Of a stretch of 45,128 nucleotides of DNA, positions 34,326 through 43,507 are shown piece after piece. The notes below the pieces were generated by a model. It saw only the letters and a program-made list of their open reading frames with translations. It ran no database searches and was not told the DNA's origin. The position numbers and the translations under genes are program-made. Origin of the DNA: CAILUG01 sp038125665. Its GTDB lineage: Bacteria; Pseudomonadota; Gammaproteobacteria; Pseudomonadales; Pseudohongiellaceae. Numbering within the stretch: the stretch's first letter is position 1; every line of letters begins with the position of its first letter. Location of the stretch: positions 1-45,128 of the forward strand of contig JAYPEI010000016.1 of the NCBI GenBank assembly GCA_038125665.1, read 5' to 3'.

Positions 34326-35579
34326 ATGGTGAGTAAGCAGTCCACACCTAGAAGTAAAAGCAGAAGTAGAACTAACGAAACAAAAAAGACAAGAGAAAAA
34401 AAGCTGACCGTTACAAAGACTAATATCAGTCAAAAAACGAACAAAGCAGCAAAGAAAAAAACACCTTTTCGGTTTTATGATAACCGTCAGAACTATCTGA
34501 GTTTTATCAATACTACTAACGAAAAGTACGCTATAGCGAAACGTGCTGGCAGAGAGTTTCAATACATCCAACCACACCCTCCTTGCCTTCGAATGTATGA
34601 TGCTGGCATGGGTGATGCAACAGTTCTATCGGATTGCCTGAGAGATCTCCATCAGCGATTCCCAAACGTTCCCATAATGGTGGTAGCCAAAGAAATCAGT
34701 ATGGAGGATGTTCGTATTGGTTTGGATAAGATGGTAGATCGTTTTTGTGAACATCCATCCACAGTCTTAATCTTAACTAATCTTAATTATGCCGATAACC
34801 GGCTTATGCCGAGTAATGTGGCATCTGCTAATGCTATGAATTGGCAGGAAATACAACTAGAGGGCACAAGTTCCTTCGGCTATAAAAAACAGATAGAAAG
34901 CTTGCATGATTTATTTGCCAAAGGTTGGGAAACAATGACAAGCCCTGCCACTGGCAATCCACTTTTTAAACGCCCCTCGGTCATGGTGATTTACAGAAAA
35001 GACCACTCTATCTTGCTCGATAGTGTCATTCCCAAACCAGGTTTGCAAAATTGGTACTACGACTTCATTCTAGCCTCACAGCCTTGGCGAGCCAGAACGT
35101 CTGCGGAATTTAAAGCGGAAAAAATTATCGCACCACTAGCACGCTCGTTAGCACCTGGTGGGCGCATGTTGGTTGTGCAGTCATGCGGTGGAGATCCTGC
35201 AGAAGAAGTAATACATCATTTCTGGCCTAATGAAGTACCTTTCCCAGTTGGAAGGGGTGATATTTTGCGTGAATTTAAACGTTATATGGGTAAAGAGGCT
35301 CGTCACTACAACACCAAGGATCTTCCAGATAAAAGCGCCATCTTTAGCTATCGTATGCACTCATTACCCTCAGAAATCGGGGGAGCCAGTATCGGGACCT
35401 CTACACTATTTGCTGCCTGGAATGCCTCGACTTACGTTAACCAGATTGAAGACGAACGGATACATAAAGTAATTTCTAAAGGGAAATATCTTGAAGCAAC
35501 AGCACAAGTACTTAACCGCTATGGTGGTTTATACTTTAACGATGAAACATTTGTCATTTCTCGTAACAAAAATAGTTGA
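34326..35579 (+). CDS. Methyltransferase-like protein with Lys/Arg-rich N-terminal tail
   Basis: About 417 residues. The first roughly 50 are low-complexity and very basic (VSKQSTPRSKSRSRTNETKK, then repeated KK and TNK), resembling a disordered nucleic-acid-binding tail. The body begins at FRFYDNRQNY and contains LRMYDAGMGDATVLSDCL, similar to motif I of class I SAM-dependent methyltransferases. LAPGGRMLVVQSCGGDP is like the late 'L-K-P-G-G-x-L' strand of that fold. No target-specific motif (NPPY, PCQ) is seen. The start is ATG 34326 after GAGGG; ATGs at 34293 and 34320 lack good spacing. It stands alone between the pilin remnant and metG. The function is unknown; the SAM enzyme is an inference. 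Confidence 0.7.
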   Translation: MVSKQSTPRSKSRSRTNETKKTREKKLTVTKTNISQKTNKAAKKKTPFRFYDNRQNYLSFINTTNEKYAIAKRAGREFQYIQPHPPCLRMYDAGMGDATVLSDCLRDLHQRFPNVPIMVVAKEISMEDVRIGLDKMVDRFCEHPSTVLILTNLNYADNRLMPSNVASANAMNWQEIQLEGTSSFGYKKQIESLHDLFAKGWETMTSPATGNPLFKRPSVMVIYRKDHSILLDSVIPKPGLQNWYYDFILASQPWRARTSAEFKAEKIIAPLARSLAPGGRMLVVQSCGGDPAEEVIHHFWPNEVPFPVGRGDILREFKRYMGKEARHYNTKDLPDKSAIFSYRMHSLPSEIGGASIGTSTLFAAWNASTYVNQIEDERIHKVISKGKYLEATAQVLNRYGGLYFNDETFVISRNKNS

Positions 35580-35611
35580 TCCACGAGAGCCATTCTCTTA
35601 GCCAAGACCAT

Positions 35612-35642
35612 GTCCACTCAATTTTTCACACATTGAGTGGAC
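35612..35642. repeat. Perfect 11-bp hairpin upstream of metG, no U-tract
   Basis: GTCCACTCAAT (35612-35622) pairs with ATTGAGTGGAC (35632-35642) around a 9-nt loop. No T-run follows on either strand, so it is not a classical terminator. It lies 32 bp after the methyltransferase-like gene and 61 bp before the metG start. Confidence 0.75.
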
Positions 35643-35703
35643 TGTCATGCCAGAGTGACTTCATGTAAAATAACTGTTTTTACTGAAGTTAGACTGCTGC
35701 CTC

Positions 35704-37752
35704 ATGTCAATGCGCGATATCCTTGTTACTAATGCCTTACCTTACGCTAATGGCCCTATACATCTTGGGCACTTGTTAGGCTACATTCAAGCAGATATAT
35801 GGGTTCGTTTTCAGCGACTTAAGGGACATCGCGTTCATTATGTGTGTGCAGATGATGCACACGGCACAAGCATTATGCTTAGCGCCGAAAAAGCAGGTGT
35901 GAGTGCCGAAAATTGGATTGAAAAAATTCGCCAAGAACATCATTCAGACTTTTGCAAGTTCGCTGTGAACTTCGATATTTACCACTCTACTCATAGTGAA
36001 GAAAATAAGAAGTTAGTCAACAGGATCTACAGGGCTCTGGAAGCTGCTGGTACGATCAAGAGTCACACAATCGAGCAACTATTCGATCCTGAGAAGGGTC
36101 TATTCCTAGCTGATCGCTTCATCAAAGGACAGTGTCCAAAATGTAAGGCCGAGGAACAATACGGAGATAATTGTGAGATCTGCTCTTCCACTTACTCTGC
36201 CACAGAGCTCCTTAATCCCTACTCGACCATCTCAGGTGCCACGCCTATACTACGTAAAAGCAAGCACTTCTTTTTCGATCTACCCCAGTTCAGTCAGTTT
36301 CTAAAGAACTGGACACGCAGCGGGGTACTCTCACCATCAGTTGCGAATAAAATGGCTGAGTGGCTGGATAGCGGATTACAACCTTGGGATATTAGTCGTG
36401 ACGCACCCTATTTCGGCTTTGAGATTCCTAATGAACCCGGAAAATACTTTTATGTTTGGTTAGATGCCCCTATTGGTTACATGGCCAGCTTTGCTAAGTT
36501 ATGTGCAGACAAAAATATAAGTTTCGAAAATTATTGGGAAAATGCTGAAAATACAGAACTATGGCATTTTATTGGGAAGGATATTGTTAATTTTCATGCA
36601 CTCTTCTGGCCGGCCATGCTAGAGACAAGTAATTTTCGTTTACCCACAGCCATTTCTGTAAATGGCTACCTGACAGTAAACGGACAAAAAATGTCAAAAT
36701 CACGTGGAACTTTTATAAAAGCGGCCACTTTTGCTGAATACATGGAAACCGAAACACTTCGCTACTACTTCGCAGCTAAATTGGGACCAAACCCAGATGA
36801 TTTCGACCTCAACCTGGAGGACTTTGTGTTACGAGTGAACTCTGATTTGGTCGGTAAATTGGTTAATATTGCTAGTCGATGTGCGGGTTTCATAACAAGA
36901 GGCTTTAATGGCAAGCTTGCCTCTGAACTCATGGATAAAAGTATTTACGATAGCTTTCTGGCAAAGGCTGATACCATAGCAACCGCCTACGATGATCGCG
37001 AGTTCAGCAAGGCGATGAGGGCTATTATGACCCTTGCTGATCATGCTAATGCCTGGATTGCGGAGCAGGCTCCTTGGAAATTAGCTAAAGCAAACCAACA
37101 CGATCCTAATATTCAACAGATATGCTCACTTGGATTGAATCTCTTTAAAATTTTAATCGTTTACTTGAAACCTGTTTTGCCAGATCTTGCTAAAGAGGTA
37201 GAGAGTTTTCTCAATTTACCCTCACAGACTTGGGATGAAGCAAAAATCCCCATTCTAGGTTCAACCATTAATCCCTTTAAGCCATTATTGGCGCGCATAG
37301 ACTCAGCCAAAGTTGAAGCCATGGTAGAAGCAAGTAAAGAGAATTTGTCAAAGACGAAGACTACACCGAGTGCTCCCATAGATAGCCCTCTTGCCAAGAA
37401 TCCAGTTAGTGATGAAATTGAATTTGCTGATTTTGCAAAAATGGATTTACGCGTTGCGAAAGTAGTTTCTTGTCATCATGTTGAAGGTGCAGACAAGCTA
37501 TTACAACTTCGGCTTTCACTTGGCAAAGACAGCCAAGGCGATGAGATTGAACGCACAGTGTTCTCGGGTATAAAAGAAGCCTACAGTCCACAGCAGTTAG
37601 AAGGTCGGCTAGTAATCTTAGTCGCTAACCTAAAAGCACGAAAAATGAAATTTGGACTATCCGAAGGTATGATTTTAGCTAGTGGGGAAGGTAAAGATGT
37701 GTATCTCCTCGAACCGGATGAAGGTGCAGAACCAGGCATGCGCGTTTGTTGA
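35704..37752 (+). CDS. metG: Methionyl-tRNA synthetase
   Basis: Charges tRNA-Met. The 682-residue class I synthetase has ANGPIHLGH (the HIGH motif), a zinc knuckle CPKCKAEEQYGDNCEIC at about 145-161, KMSKSRGTF (KMSKS), and the anticodon-binding helical domain. The C-terminal tRNA-binding/dimerisation domain at about 575-682 (EFADFAKMDLRVAKV, ADKLLQLRL) is as in the long E. coli-type enzyme. Length is normal. The start is ATG 35704, with a second ATG two codons later. It is convergent with the PPTase gene (41 bp between stops). Confidence 0.97.
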   Translation: MSMRDILVTNALPYANGPIHLGHLLGYIQADIWVRFQRLKGHRVHYVCADDAHGTSIMLSAEKAGVSAENWIEKIRQEHHSDFCKFAVNFDIYHSTHSEENKKLVNRIYRALEAAGTIKSHTIEQLFDPEKGLFLADRFIKGQCPKCKAEEQYGDNCEICSSTYSATELLNPYSTISGATPILRKSKHFFFDLPQFSQFLKNWTRSGVLSPSVANKMAEWLDSGLQPWDISRDAPYFGFEIPNEPGKYFYVWLDAPIGYMASFAKLCADKNISFENYWENAENTELWHFIGKDIVNFHALFWPAMLETSNFRLPTAISVNGYLTVNGQKMSKSRGTFIKAATFAEYMETETLRYYFAAKLGPNPDDFDLNLEDFVLRVNSDLVGKLVNIASRCAGFITRGFNGKLASELMDKSIYDSFLAKADTIATAYDDREFSKAMRAIMTLADHANAWIAEQAPWKLAKANQHDPNIQQICSLGLNLFKILIVYLKPVLPDLAKEVESFLNLPSQTWDEAKIPILGSTINPFKPLLARIDSAKVEAMVEASKENLSKTKTTPSAPIDSPLAKNPVSDEIEFADFAKMDLRVAKVVSCHHVEGADKLLQLRLSLGKDSQGDEIERTVFSGIKEAYSPQQLEGRLVILVANLKARKMKFGLSEGMILASGEGKDVYLLEPDEGAEPGMRVC

Positions 37753-37793
37753 TAATTGCTCTGATTTTATTCTTGTAACAGCTGCCACGATAC

Positions 37794-38501
37794 TTAAATA
37801 AGATCCTCTAATGAATTTAGCTCGCGTAAGACAATGCTAAATTGTTCCTCCTGACTCACCAAAGCTGCTATAGTGATCCTGTAATTCTCATGAACAAAAG
37901 AATAAAACCCCCAGTGGTCTGGAGTTTCCTGCTGCATCGTAGGCGCAGATAACTGAATCTTTTTTTTAAATTGTTGAAAAAAGAAGCTGGATAATTTTAT
38001 TCTAAGCCCCTTACCTACACCTTTCAACCAAGCTTCTTTCAAAGTCCATATCTTGTAAAAAATATCAGACTTAGCATCTGTTGGAGTGTTTAACAACCAC
38101 AGTTGCTCCTCTGCAGCAAAATAGCGTTTAGCAAGCGCCTCGTAATTAACCACCCTGGTAACATTCTCTAAGTCTATACCTACAGCAGTCTTTGCTACTG
38201 CCAAGACGACATATTCTCCACTATGAGCTAAGTTAAATTCCAAGCCTGTACCGGGAAGCAGTGGCTTTCCCCAATGATTGAAGTCAAAGTTGACTAGGCC
38301 GGGAGCTATCCCAATACGACGCCCTAACATTGACCTGCAGAGAGTCCTAGCTAGTAGATAACGTAAGCGATCATTTTCATGATGAAACCGCTTTAGCCTT
38401 ATCGATTCCTCAGCGTTCAAGAAGCCACACCAACGCCTAAGTAATATGTCTGGAGGATTACTGGGCACTTTCACTAAATACAGCTCTACGACTGTTTCCA
38501 T
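37794..38501 (-). CDS. 4'-phosphopantetheinyl transferase (Sfp type)
   Basis: Transfers the phosphopantetheine arm of CoA to carrier proteins. The 235-residue protein has the size and motif order of the Sfp/EntD-like group: basic segment RFHHENDRLRYLLARTLCRSML, GKPLLPGTGLEFNLAHSGEYVVLAV, the Mg-binding VGIDLE, and the signature FYKIWTLKEAWLKGVGKGL. No NRPS, PKS or fatty-acid synthase genes are nearby, so it may serve a distant pathway or act as the general holo-ACP synthase. It is divergent from gloA, with 138 bp between starts. Confidence 0.92.
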   Translation of the reverse strand: METVVELYLVKVPSNPPDILLRRWCGFLNAEESIRLKRFHHENDRLRYLLARTLCRSMLGRRIGIAPGLVNFDFNHWGKPLLPGTGLEFNLAHSGEYVVLAVAKTAVGIDLENVTRVVNYEALAKRYFAAEEQLWLLNTPTDAKSDIFYKIWTLKEAWLKGVGKGLRIKLSSFFFQQFKKKIQLSAPTMQQETPDHWGFYSFVHENYRITIAALVSQEEQFSIVLRELNSLEDLI

Positions 38502-38639
38502 TAGAATATCCTTTTTTTCAAGTCATGAGCCGGCCACACCACAGGACTATAACTTCTCTCGAGGATTAGCGCTACAGACAGATGACTCAGCTCAGCTGCT
38601 CTGGTTTAATACACCTATTAGTTAAAAGGAGTCTTCACT

Positions 38640-39026
38640 ATGCGTATCCTTCATACCATGCTCCGTGTCGGTAACTTAGACCGTTCCTTGGAGTTTTATA
38701 CTGGTGTTTTTGGCATGCAACTAATGCGTCGTCAAGATTTTGAATCTGGTAGATTTACTTTAGCCTTTGTGGGTTATGGTGATGAAGATAGCTCGGCTGT
38801 CATTGAATTAACGCACAATTGGGACACAACCGAGTATGATTTAGGTAATGCATTTGGTCATATTGCTATTGCTGTACCTGATGTCTATAAAGCTTGTGAT
38901 GAAATTATCAACCTTGGTGGAGACGTTGTGCGTCCGGCTGGCCCAATGAAACATGGCGGGGGCAATATAGCCTTCGTGAAAGACCCAGACGGTTATATGA
39001 TCGAACTTATTGAACGTCCGAGTTAA
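38640..39026 (+). CDS. gloA: Lactoylglutathione lyase (glyoxalase I)
   Basis: Isomerises the methylglyoxal-glutathione adduct to S-lactoylglutathione. The 128-residue protein has the usual bacterial size. The four metal ligands are in place: His5 (RILHTMLRVG), Glu in AVIELTHNW, His in AFGHIAIAV and Glu in YMIELIE. The signature VGNLDRSLEFYTGVFGM is typical. The site AAGGAG precedes the ATG. It ends only 6 bp before rnfA, so it is probably the first gene of the gloA-rnf-nth transcript. Confidence 0.96.
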   Translation: MRILHTMLRVGNLDRSLEFYTGVFGMQLMRRQDFESGRFTLAFVGYGDEDSSAVIELTHNWDTTEYDLGNAFGHIAIAVPDVYKACDEIINLGGDVVRPAGPMKHGGGNIAFVKDPDGYMIELIERPS

Positions 39027-39032
39027 CAAACT

Positions 39033-39608
39033 ATGGGCGATCTAGCTCTCCTTATTGTCGGTGCAGCCCTCGTCAACAACTTTGTCTTGACGCAGTTCCT
39101 TGGCCTATGCCCATTTATGGGAGTGAGTACACGCTTGGAAACTGCAGCAGGAATGTCTGCAGCCACCACCTTCGTACTCACTCTGTCCGCTATCTGTTCA
39201 TATCTTTTACAGCATTACATACTTGAGCCATTCGATCTATTGTACCTACGTACTCTGAGCTTCATTTTGATCATTGCCGTAGTTGTAAATTTCATAGAAC
39301 TGTTAATACAGAAACAAAGTCCACTACTTTATAAAATCTTGGGTATTTTCCTTCCTCTCATTACTACCAACTGCGCAGTCCTCGGTGTAGCTCTGTTGAA
39401 CTCGAATAGGGCTTCTAGTTTTGTTGAAAGTGTCTTTTACGGTATCGGTGCAGCATTAGGATTCTCTTTGGTATTGGTTCTTTTTGCTGCTATGCGTGAA
39501 CGTCTTGCTGCAGCCGATGTTCCGCATATTTTTCATGGTGCCCCTATTGCTCTACTCACTGCAGGATTAATGTCTCTTGCATTTATGGGTTTTGCAGGGC
39601 TGGTCTAG
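39033..39608 (+). CDS. rnfA: Rnf complex subunit A (ion-translocating oxidoreductase)
   Basis: A 191-residue membrane subunit with six hydrophobic segments. Diagnostic stretches are NNFVLTQFLGLCPFMGVS at the start and LPLITTNCAVLGVALLN in the middle, each with a conserved Cys; these hold the membrane 2Fe-2S centre shared with the E subunit. Length is standard. The Rnf complex couples electron flow between ferredoxin and NAD to Na+ or H+ pumping; in gammaproteobacteria it is also called Rsx and can keep SoxR reduced. rnfB follows after 14 bp. Confidence 0.97.
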   Translation: MGDLALLIVGAALVNNFVLTQFLGLCPFMGVSTRLETAAGMSAATTFVLTLSAICSYLLQHYILEPFDLLYLRTLSFILIIAVVVNFIELLIQKQSPLLYKILGIFLPLITTNCAVLGVALLNSNRASSFVESVFYGIGAALGFSLVLVLFAAMRERLAAADVPHIFHGAPIALLTAGLMSLAFMGFAGLV

Positions 39609-39622
39609 GGGAAGACGACACC

Positions 39623-40204
39623 ATGATAATTGATCTACTCATCCCTGTTATTTTAATGTTACTAGTAGCTATAAGCTGTGGTTCACTACTCGGTTATGCA
39701 GTAAAAGCATTTAAAACTGATGAAAACCCCTTAGAAGATCAAATCAACGATTTATTACCGCAAACACAATGTGGTCAGTGTGGCCATCCAGGATGTCGCC
39801 CCTATGCAAAAGCCATAGCCGAAGGTGGACCGATCAACCGCTGCCCTCCTGGTGGTGAAGCAACAATATCTGCCTTAGCGGCCCTACTGAATGTGGCATT
39901 TGAGCCGCTGGATGCTGAACATGGCGTAGAGGATATTCGACGAGTCGCTTATATCCATGAAGAGGAGTGTATTGGCTGCACAAAGTGCATTCAAGCATGC
40001 CCAGTGGATGCGATATTGGGAGCTGCTAAGTTCATGCACACGGTGATCGTGCAAGAATGTACGGGCTGTGACCTATGTATCGAGCCTTGTCCAGTAGACT
40101 GTATAGATATGATTCCAGCTAAAGATGAACTTCAGCGTTGGAACTGGCAATTACCAGAATCACTGATCATTACTAGTGATCGTAGGCAGCAGATTTGTCA
40201 ATGA
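39623..40204 (+). CDS. rnfB: Rnf complex subunit B (iron-sulfur ferredoxin-like)
   Basis: A 193-residue electron-entry subunit. An N-terminal membrane anchor is followed by the Fe-S domain CGQCGHPGCRPYAKAI (Cys50, 53, 58, with Cys74). Two 4Fe-4S motifs follow: CIGCTKCIQACPVDAI (Cys116, 119, 122, 126) and CTGCDLCIEPCPVDCI (Cys146, 149, 152, 156). This is the short gammaproteobacterial form. Its TGA overlaps the ATG of rnfC (ATGA). Confidence 0.97.
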   Translation: MIIDLLIPVILMLLVAISCGSLLGYAVKAFKTDENPLEDQINDLLPQTQCGQCGHPGCRPYAKAIAEGGPINRCPPGGEATISALAALLNVAFEPLDAEHGVEDIRRVAYIHEEECIGCTKCIQACPVDAILGAAKFMHTVIVQECTGCDLCIEPCPVDCIDMIPAKDELQRWNWQLPESLIITSDRRQQICQ

Positions 40205-41808
40205 ATCAATTAATTTTTCCACTTAAAAGAGGTATTCATCTTCCAGAACGTAAGTCGATTTCTCTGCAATCGCCAATAATCGAGTCAAAACTGCCGCCTC
40301 AACTTTTTCTTCCCATCACTCAGCCACATTATGAAAAAGCTAAAGTACTTGTTTCTGTAGGTGACTATGTTCGTCAAGGTCAGTTATTAGTGAAGGGTAA
40401 CGGGTTATCAGGTATCAATATCCACTCACCAAGTGATGGAATTATTTCTGCTATCGGTCCACATCCAATTGCAAATGCTAGCCAGCTCCCAGAGATAACT
40501 CTAACGATAGATACCCTACCCTCAGACAAAGCAACATTCTGCCAGCTTGACGAGAGTCTAGAAACTCTTAAAAGTGAACACTGCTTTTCACCTATGGATT
40601 GGCGCAGGGCAACACCTGCTGAGTTAATTGTGCGCGCAAGTGAATGTGGATTGGTAGGTTTAGGTGGGGCGGGCTTTCCTACTGCGAGAAAATTACAAGC
40701 GGCACTTCAGGATGTGCACACTTTAATAATAAATGCTGCAGAATGTGAGCCTTACATCACCGCAGATCATGCACTTCTGCTAGAGCATGCAGAACAAGTC
40801 ATTCGCGGTATAGAAATTCTACTAGAAATCCTACCACAAGCTGAATGTCTCATAGGCATTGAGGAGAACAAAAATGAAGCAATTGAAGTTTTACATCGCG
40901 CACTATTGAATGCTGAAAACTCGCGTATAGCGTTGCGGATAATTCCTACTCTTTATCCTTCCGGTGCAGAGAAACAACTCATTTATATTCTGACCGGACA
41001 GGAAGTCAGGAGTGGAAAACTTACCATTGAATCTGGTTATCTTTGCCATAACGTTGGGACTGCATTTGCTTTACAACAAGCTGTTGAGTCTGGAAAGGCT
41101 TTAACGCATCGTATCGTGACTGTCACCGGGGATGCCGTGTCAAAGCCTAATAATTATCGAGTGGCATTTGGAACTCCTGTTGAATTTCTTCTTAATCAAG
41201 CCGGTGTTAACTTAACCAAACTTAGCACTTTAATACATGGTGGCCCACTCATGGGATTGGAAGTTACTTCACATATGGTTCCAGTCACTAGCATATCAAA
41301 CTGCTTTATTGCAGGCACCATCGAAGAGTTTCCCCCTAACCCCCCTGCAAGGCCCTGTATACGATGTAGCTATTGTGCTGATGTTTGTCCAGCCGGGTTA
41401 CTCCCTCAGCAGTTGTACTGGTTTTCTCGTAGTCAAGAACAGGATAAAGCTAGGGCACATCATCTCTTCGACTGCATTGAGTGTGGCGCATGCGCCTATG
41501 TCTGCCCAAGTCACATTCCTTTAGTTCACTACTACCGAGCAGCTAAGGCAGATATTCGTGTAGCCGATGAAAAACAACAGATGGCTAATCACTCAAAAGA
41601 ACGCTTTGAATTTCATCAACAGCGCTTAGCTCTTGAAAAACAACAAGAAGAATCCAGACGTGCAGAGCGAGCTAGACTGGCTAGTGAACACAAAAAAACG
41701 AGCTCTGATACTAGAAATGATGCTCAAGCTTTAATTGCTGCAGCTCTTGCTCGTGTGAAGGAAAAGAAGGAGATTACCAATAAGCAAAAGAATAAAGATA
41801 AGGACTAG
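40201..41808 (+). CDS. rnfC: Rnf complex subunit C (NADH-binding flavin/iron-sulfur)
   Basis: About 535 residues from ATG 40201 (a TTG two codons upstream is possible but unlikely). N-terminal RGIHLPERK and the Nqo1-like nucleotide/FMN motif GLGGAGFPTARKL (about 154-166) are followed by NAAECEPYITAD. Two ferredoxin motifs lie at CIRCSYCADVCP (Cys386-396) and CIECGACAYVCP (Cys425-435). The C-terminus is a short charged Gln/Glu/Lys helix rather than the long Ala-rich extension of E. coli RsxC, so this is a compact form. It exchanges electrons with NAD(H). Confidence 0.97.
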   Translation: MNQLIFPLKRGIHLPERKSISLQSPIIESKLPPQLFLPITQPHYEKAKVLVSVGDYVRQGQLLVKGNGLSGINIHSPSDGIISAIGPHPIANASQLPEITLTIDTLPSDKATFCQLDESLETLKSEHCFSPMDWRRATPAELIVRASECGLVGLGGAGFPTARKLQAALQDVHTLIINAAECEPYITADHALLLEHAEQVIRGIEILLEILPQAECLIGIEENKNEAIEVLHRALLNAENSRIALRIIPTLYPSGAEKQLIYILTGQEVRSGKLTIESGYLCHNVGTAFALQQAVESGKALTHRIVTVTGDAVSKPNNYRVAFGTPVEFLLNQAGVNLTKLSTLIHGGPLMGLEVTSHMVPVTSISNCFIAGTIEEFPPNPPARPCIRCSYCADVCPAGLLPQQLYWFSRSQEQDKARAHHLFDCIECGACAYVCPSHIPLVHYYRAAKADIRVADEKQQMANHSKERFEFHQQRLALEKQQEESRRAERARLASEHKKTSSDTRNDAQALIAAALARVKEKKEITNKQKNKDKD

Positions 41809-41820
41809 CAAGGAATAAAC

Positions 41821-42831
41821 ATGCTTAGCTCTCCCCACCAACATCAGGGTCACAGCACTACACAATTGATGCAACAGGTCTTACTAGCTACTGTACCTGG
41901 AATAGTTGTACTGTGGTATTTTTTTGGTTGGGGTATCCTGATTAATCTACTATGGATCAGTTCTCTCGGCTTACTATTGGAGGGGCTTACACAAATACTT
42001 CGTGGTCGTTCAATGATTGATGCCTTATCGGATTATTCTGCTCTAGTTACTGCAGTGCTATTGGCGGTGTCTATACCCTCTACAGCTCCATGGTGGCTAG
42101 GACTTATCGGTATTTCTGCTGCTATTTTGCTTGGCAAGCAAGTCTATGGTGGACTAGGTTACAACCCCTTTAATCCTGCAATGGTTGGATATGTGGTCTT
42201 ACTGATTTCCTTTCCAGTACAAATGACTAGATGGTTATCTCCCCTTGTACCTTCACCCTCCTTCAATGATTCGATCCTTATGTTTGCGGATATCGAGCCT
42301 ATTGTGGGCTATGATGCCTATACAGGAGCTACAATCTTGGATGCCTATAGAGAGCATCAAGGCGGGCAACTTTTTACCGAATTTTTGAGTCAATCACCTC
42401 TCCATGGCACATGGGCAAGTTATGGCTGGGAATGGGTTAATCTTGCCTTTTTACTAGGAGGACTTTATCTATTTTATAAAAAAATTATCACATGGCATAT
42501 CTCTCTACCTTTATTAGCCTCACTAAGTTTTTTGGCCCTTATTTTTCATGACGGTGGCAGTTCAGCAAGTTTGGGTTCCCCCCTACTACACTTGTTTAGT
42601 GGAGCCACCATGTTGGGTGCTTTTTTTATTGCTACAGATCCTGTCTCCGCATCAACTACCACGAGGGGTAAGGTGATCTATGGCCTGCTAATTGGTGTTT
42701 TAATTTTCTGTATTCGTGTTTGGGGTAACTATCCAGATGCTGTCGCTTTCTCAGTTCTTCTCGGCAACTTTTGCTCCCCGCTCATTGACAACCTGACTAA
42801 GTCTAAAGTCTTTGGAGAGCGAAATGTTTAA
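41821..42831 (+). CDS. rnfD: Rnf complex subunit D
   Basis: A 336-residue polytopic subunit. QSPLHGTWASYGWEWVNLAFLLGG and LLHLFSGATMLGAFFIATDPVSASTTTRGKVIYGLLIG are typical RnfD/NqrB segments; the Thr in the SGAT-like block is the known covalent FMN site. The conserved GYNPFNPAMVGYVVLL is present. It has about nine membrane segments. Its end overlaps rnfG by 8 bp. Confidence 0.96.
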   Translation: MLSSPHQHQGHSTTQLMQQVLLATVPGIVVLWYFFGWGILINLLWISSLGLLLEGLTQILRGRSMIDALSDYSALVTAVLLAVSIPSTAPWWLGLIGISAAILLGKQVYGGLGYNPFNPAMVGYVVLLISFPVQMTRWLSPLVPSPSFNDSILMFADIEPIVGYDAYTGATILDAYREHQGGQLFTEFLSQSPLHGTWASYGWEWVNLAFLLGGLYLFYKKIITWHISLPLLASLSFLALIFHDGGSSASLGSPLLHLFSGATMLGAFFIATDPVSASTTTRGKVIYGLLIGVLIFCIRVWGNYPDAVAFSVLLGNFCSPLIDNLTKSKVFGERNV

Positions 42832-43507
42832 AATAGTCCGTCAACACGCAGTACGTCTGGGTATTTTTACTTTAGCAACTGTTTTTTTAGTAGTCTTAGT
42901 AGAAAAGGCTACATTCAAACAACGCGCTATGCAGCGTGCTGCGATTGAACGTGCTCAGTTAGCAACTGTGTTGCCTCCAACAACACATGATAACGATTTA
43001 TTAGCAGACAGCTTTGTTTTAGACCCCTCAACCTATATTCAAATGGAATTGTTAGGTCTAAAAGCATCACGGATGGCTTATCGAGCAAAATTAGATAATA
43101 AGGTCTCTGCCGTTATTCTGCCTCTAGTTAGTCATGCAGGATACGGGGGTGAAATTGAGCAATTAATAGGTATCAGTGACAATGGTGAAATTACAGGAAT
43201 ACGAGTAATTCGCCACCAAGAAACACCTGGCCTAGGTGACAAAATTGACTCTAGACTCAGTGATTGGATCTACAGTTTTGATGGTAGATCTCTAAATAAT
43301 ACCAAAAAAAGTCTTTGGGCAGTCAAAAAAGACGGTGGGGATTTCGATCAGTTTGTAGGAGCCACTATAACCCCTCGAGCCGTGACAGCTAGTGTTTATA
43401 ACTCTCTAGAATTTTTTAATCTCAACAAGTCTACTCTGTTAGAGTTAGCTACTTCAGACACAAAAGCAATAAATCAAGGTATTTACCATGACTCCAAGCC
43501 TAACTGA
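42824..43507 (+). CDS. rnfG: Rnf complex subunit G (covalent FMN)
   Basis: A roughly 227-residue subunit with one N-terminal helix and a periplasmic FMN-binding domain. The flavinylation site is GATITPRAVTASVYNSLEFF, with a Thr carrying FMN through a phosphoester; HQETPGLGDKID is the other conserved block. ATG 42824 follows GGAGAG and lies inside the end of rnfD, so translation is coupled. The C-terminal tail overlaps rnfE by 20 bp. Confidence 0.95.
   Translation: MFKIVRQHAVRLGIFTLATVFLVVLVEKATFKQRAMQRAAIERAQLATVLPPTTHDNDLLADSFVLDPSTYIQMELLGLKASRMAYRAKLDNKVSAVILPLVSHAGYGGEIEQLIGISDNGEITGIRVIRHQETPGLGDKIDSRLSDWIYSFDGRSLNNTKKSLWAVKKDGGDFDQFVGATITPRAVTASVYNSLEFFNLNKSTLLELATSDTKAINQGIYHDSKPN

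Noticed and set aside
37794..38501. Secondary-metabolite cluster suggested by the Sfp-type transferase
   Set aside because: No NRPS, PKS, carrier protein or tailoring genes are in the window; the neighbours are housekeeping genes.
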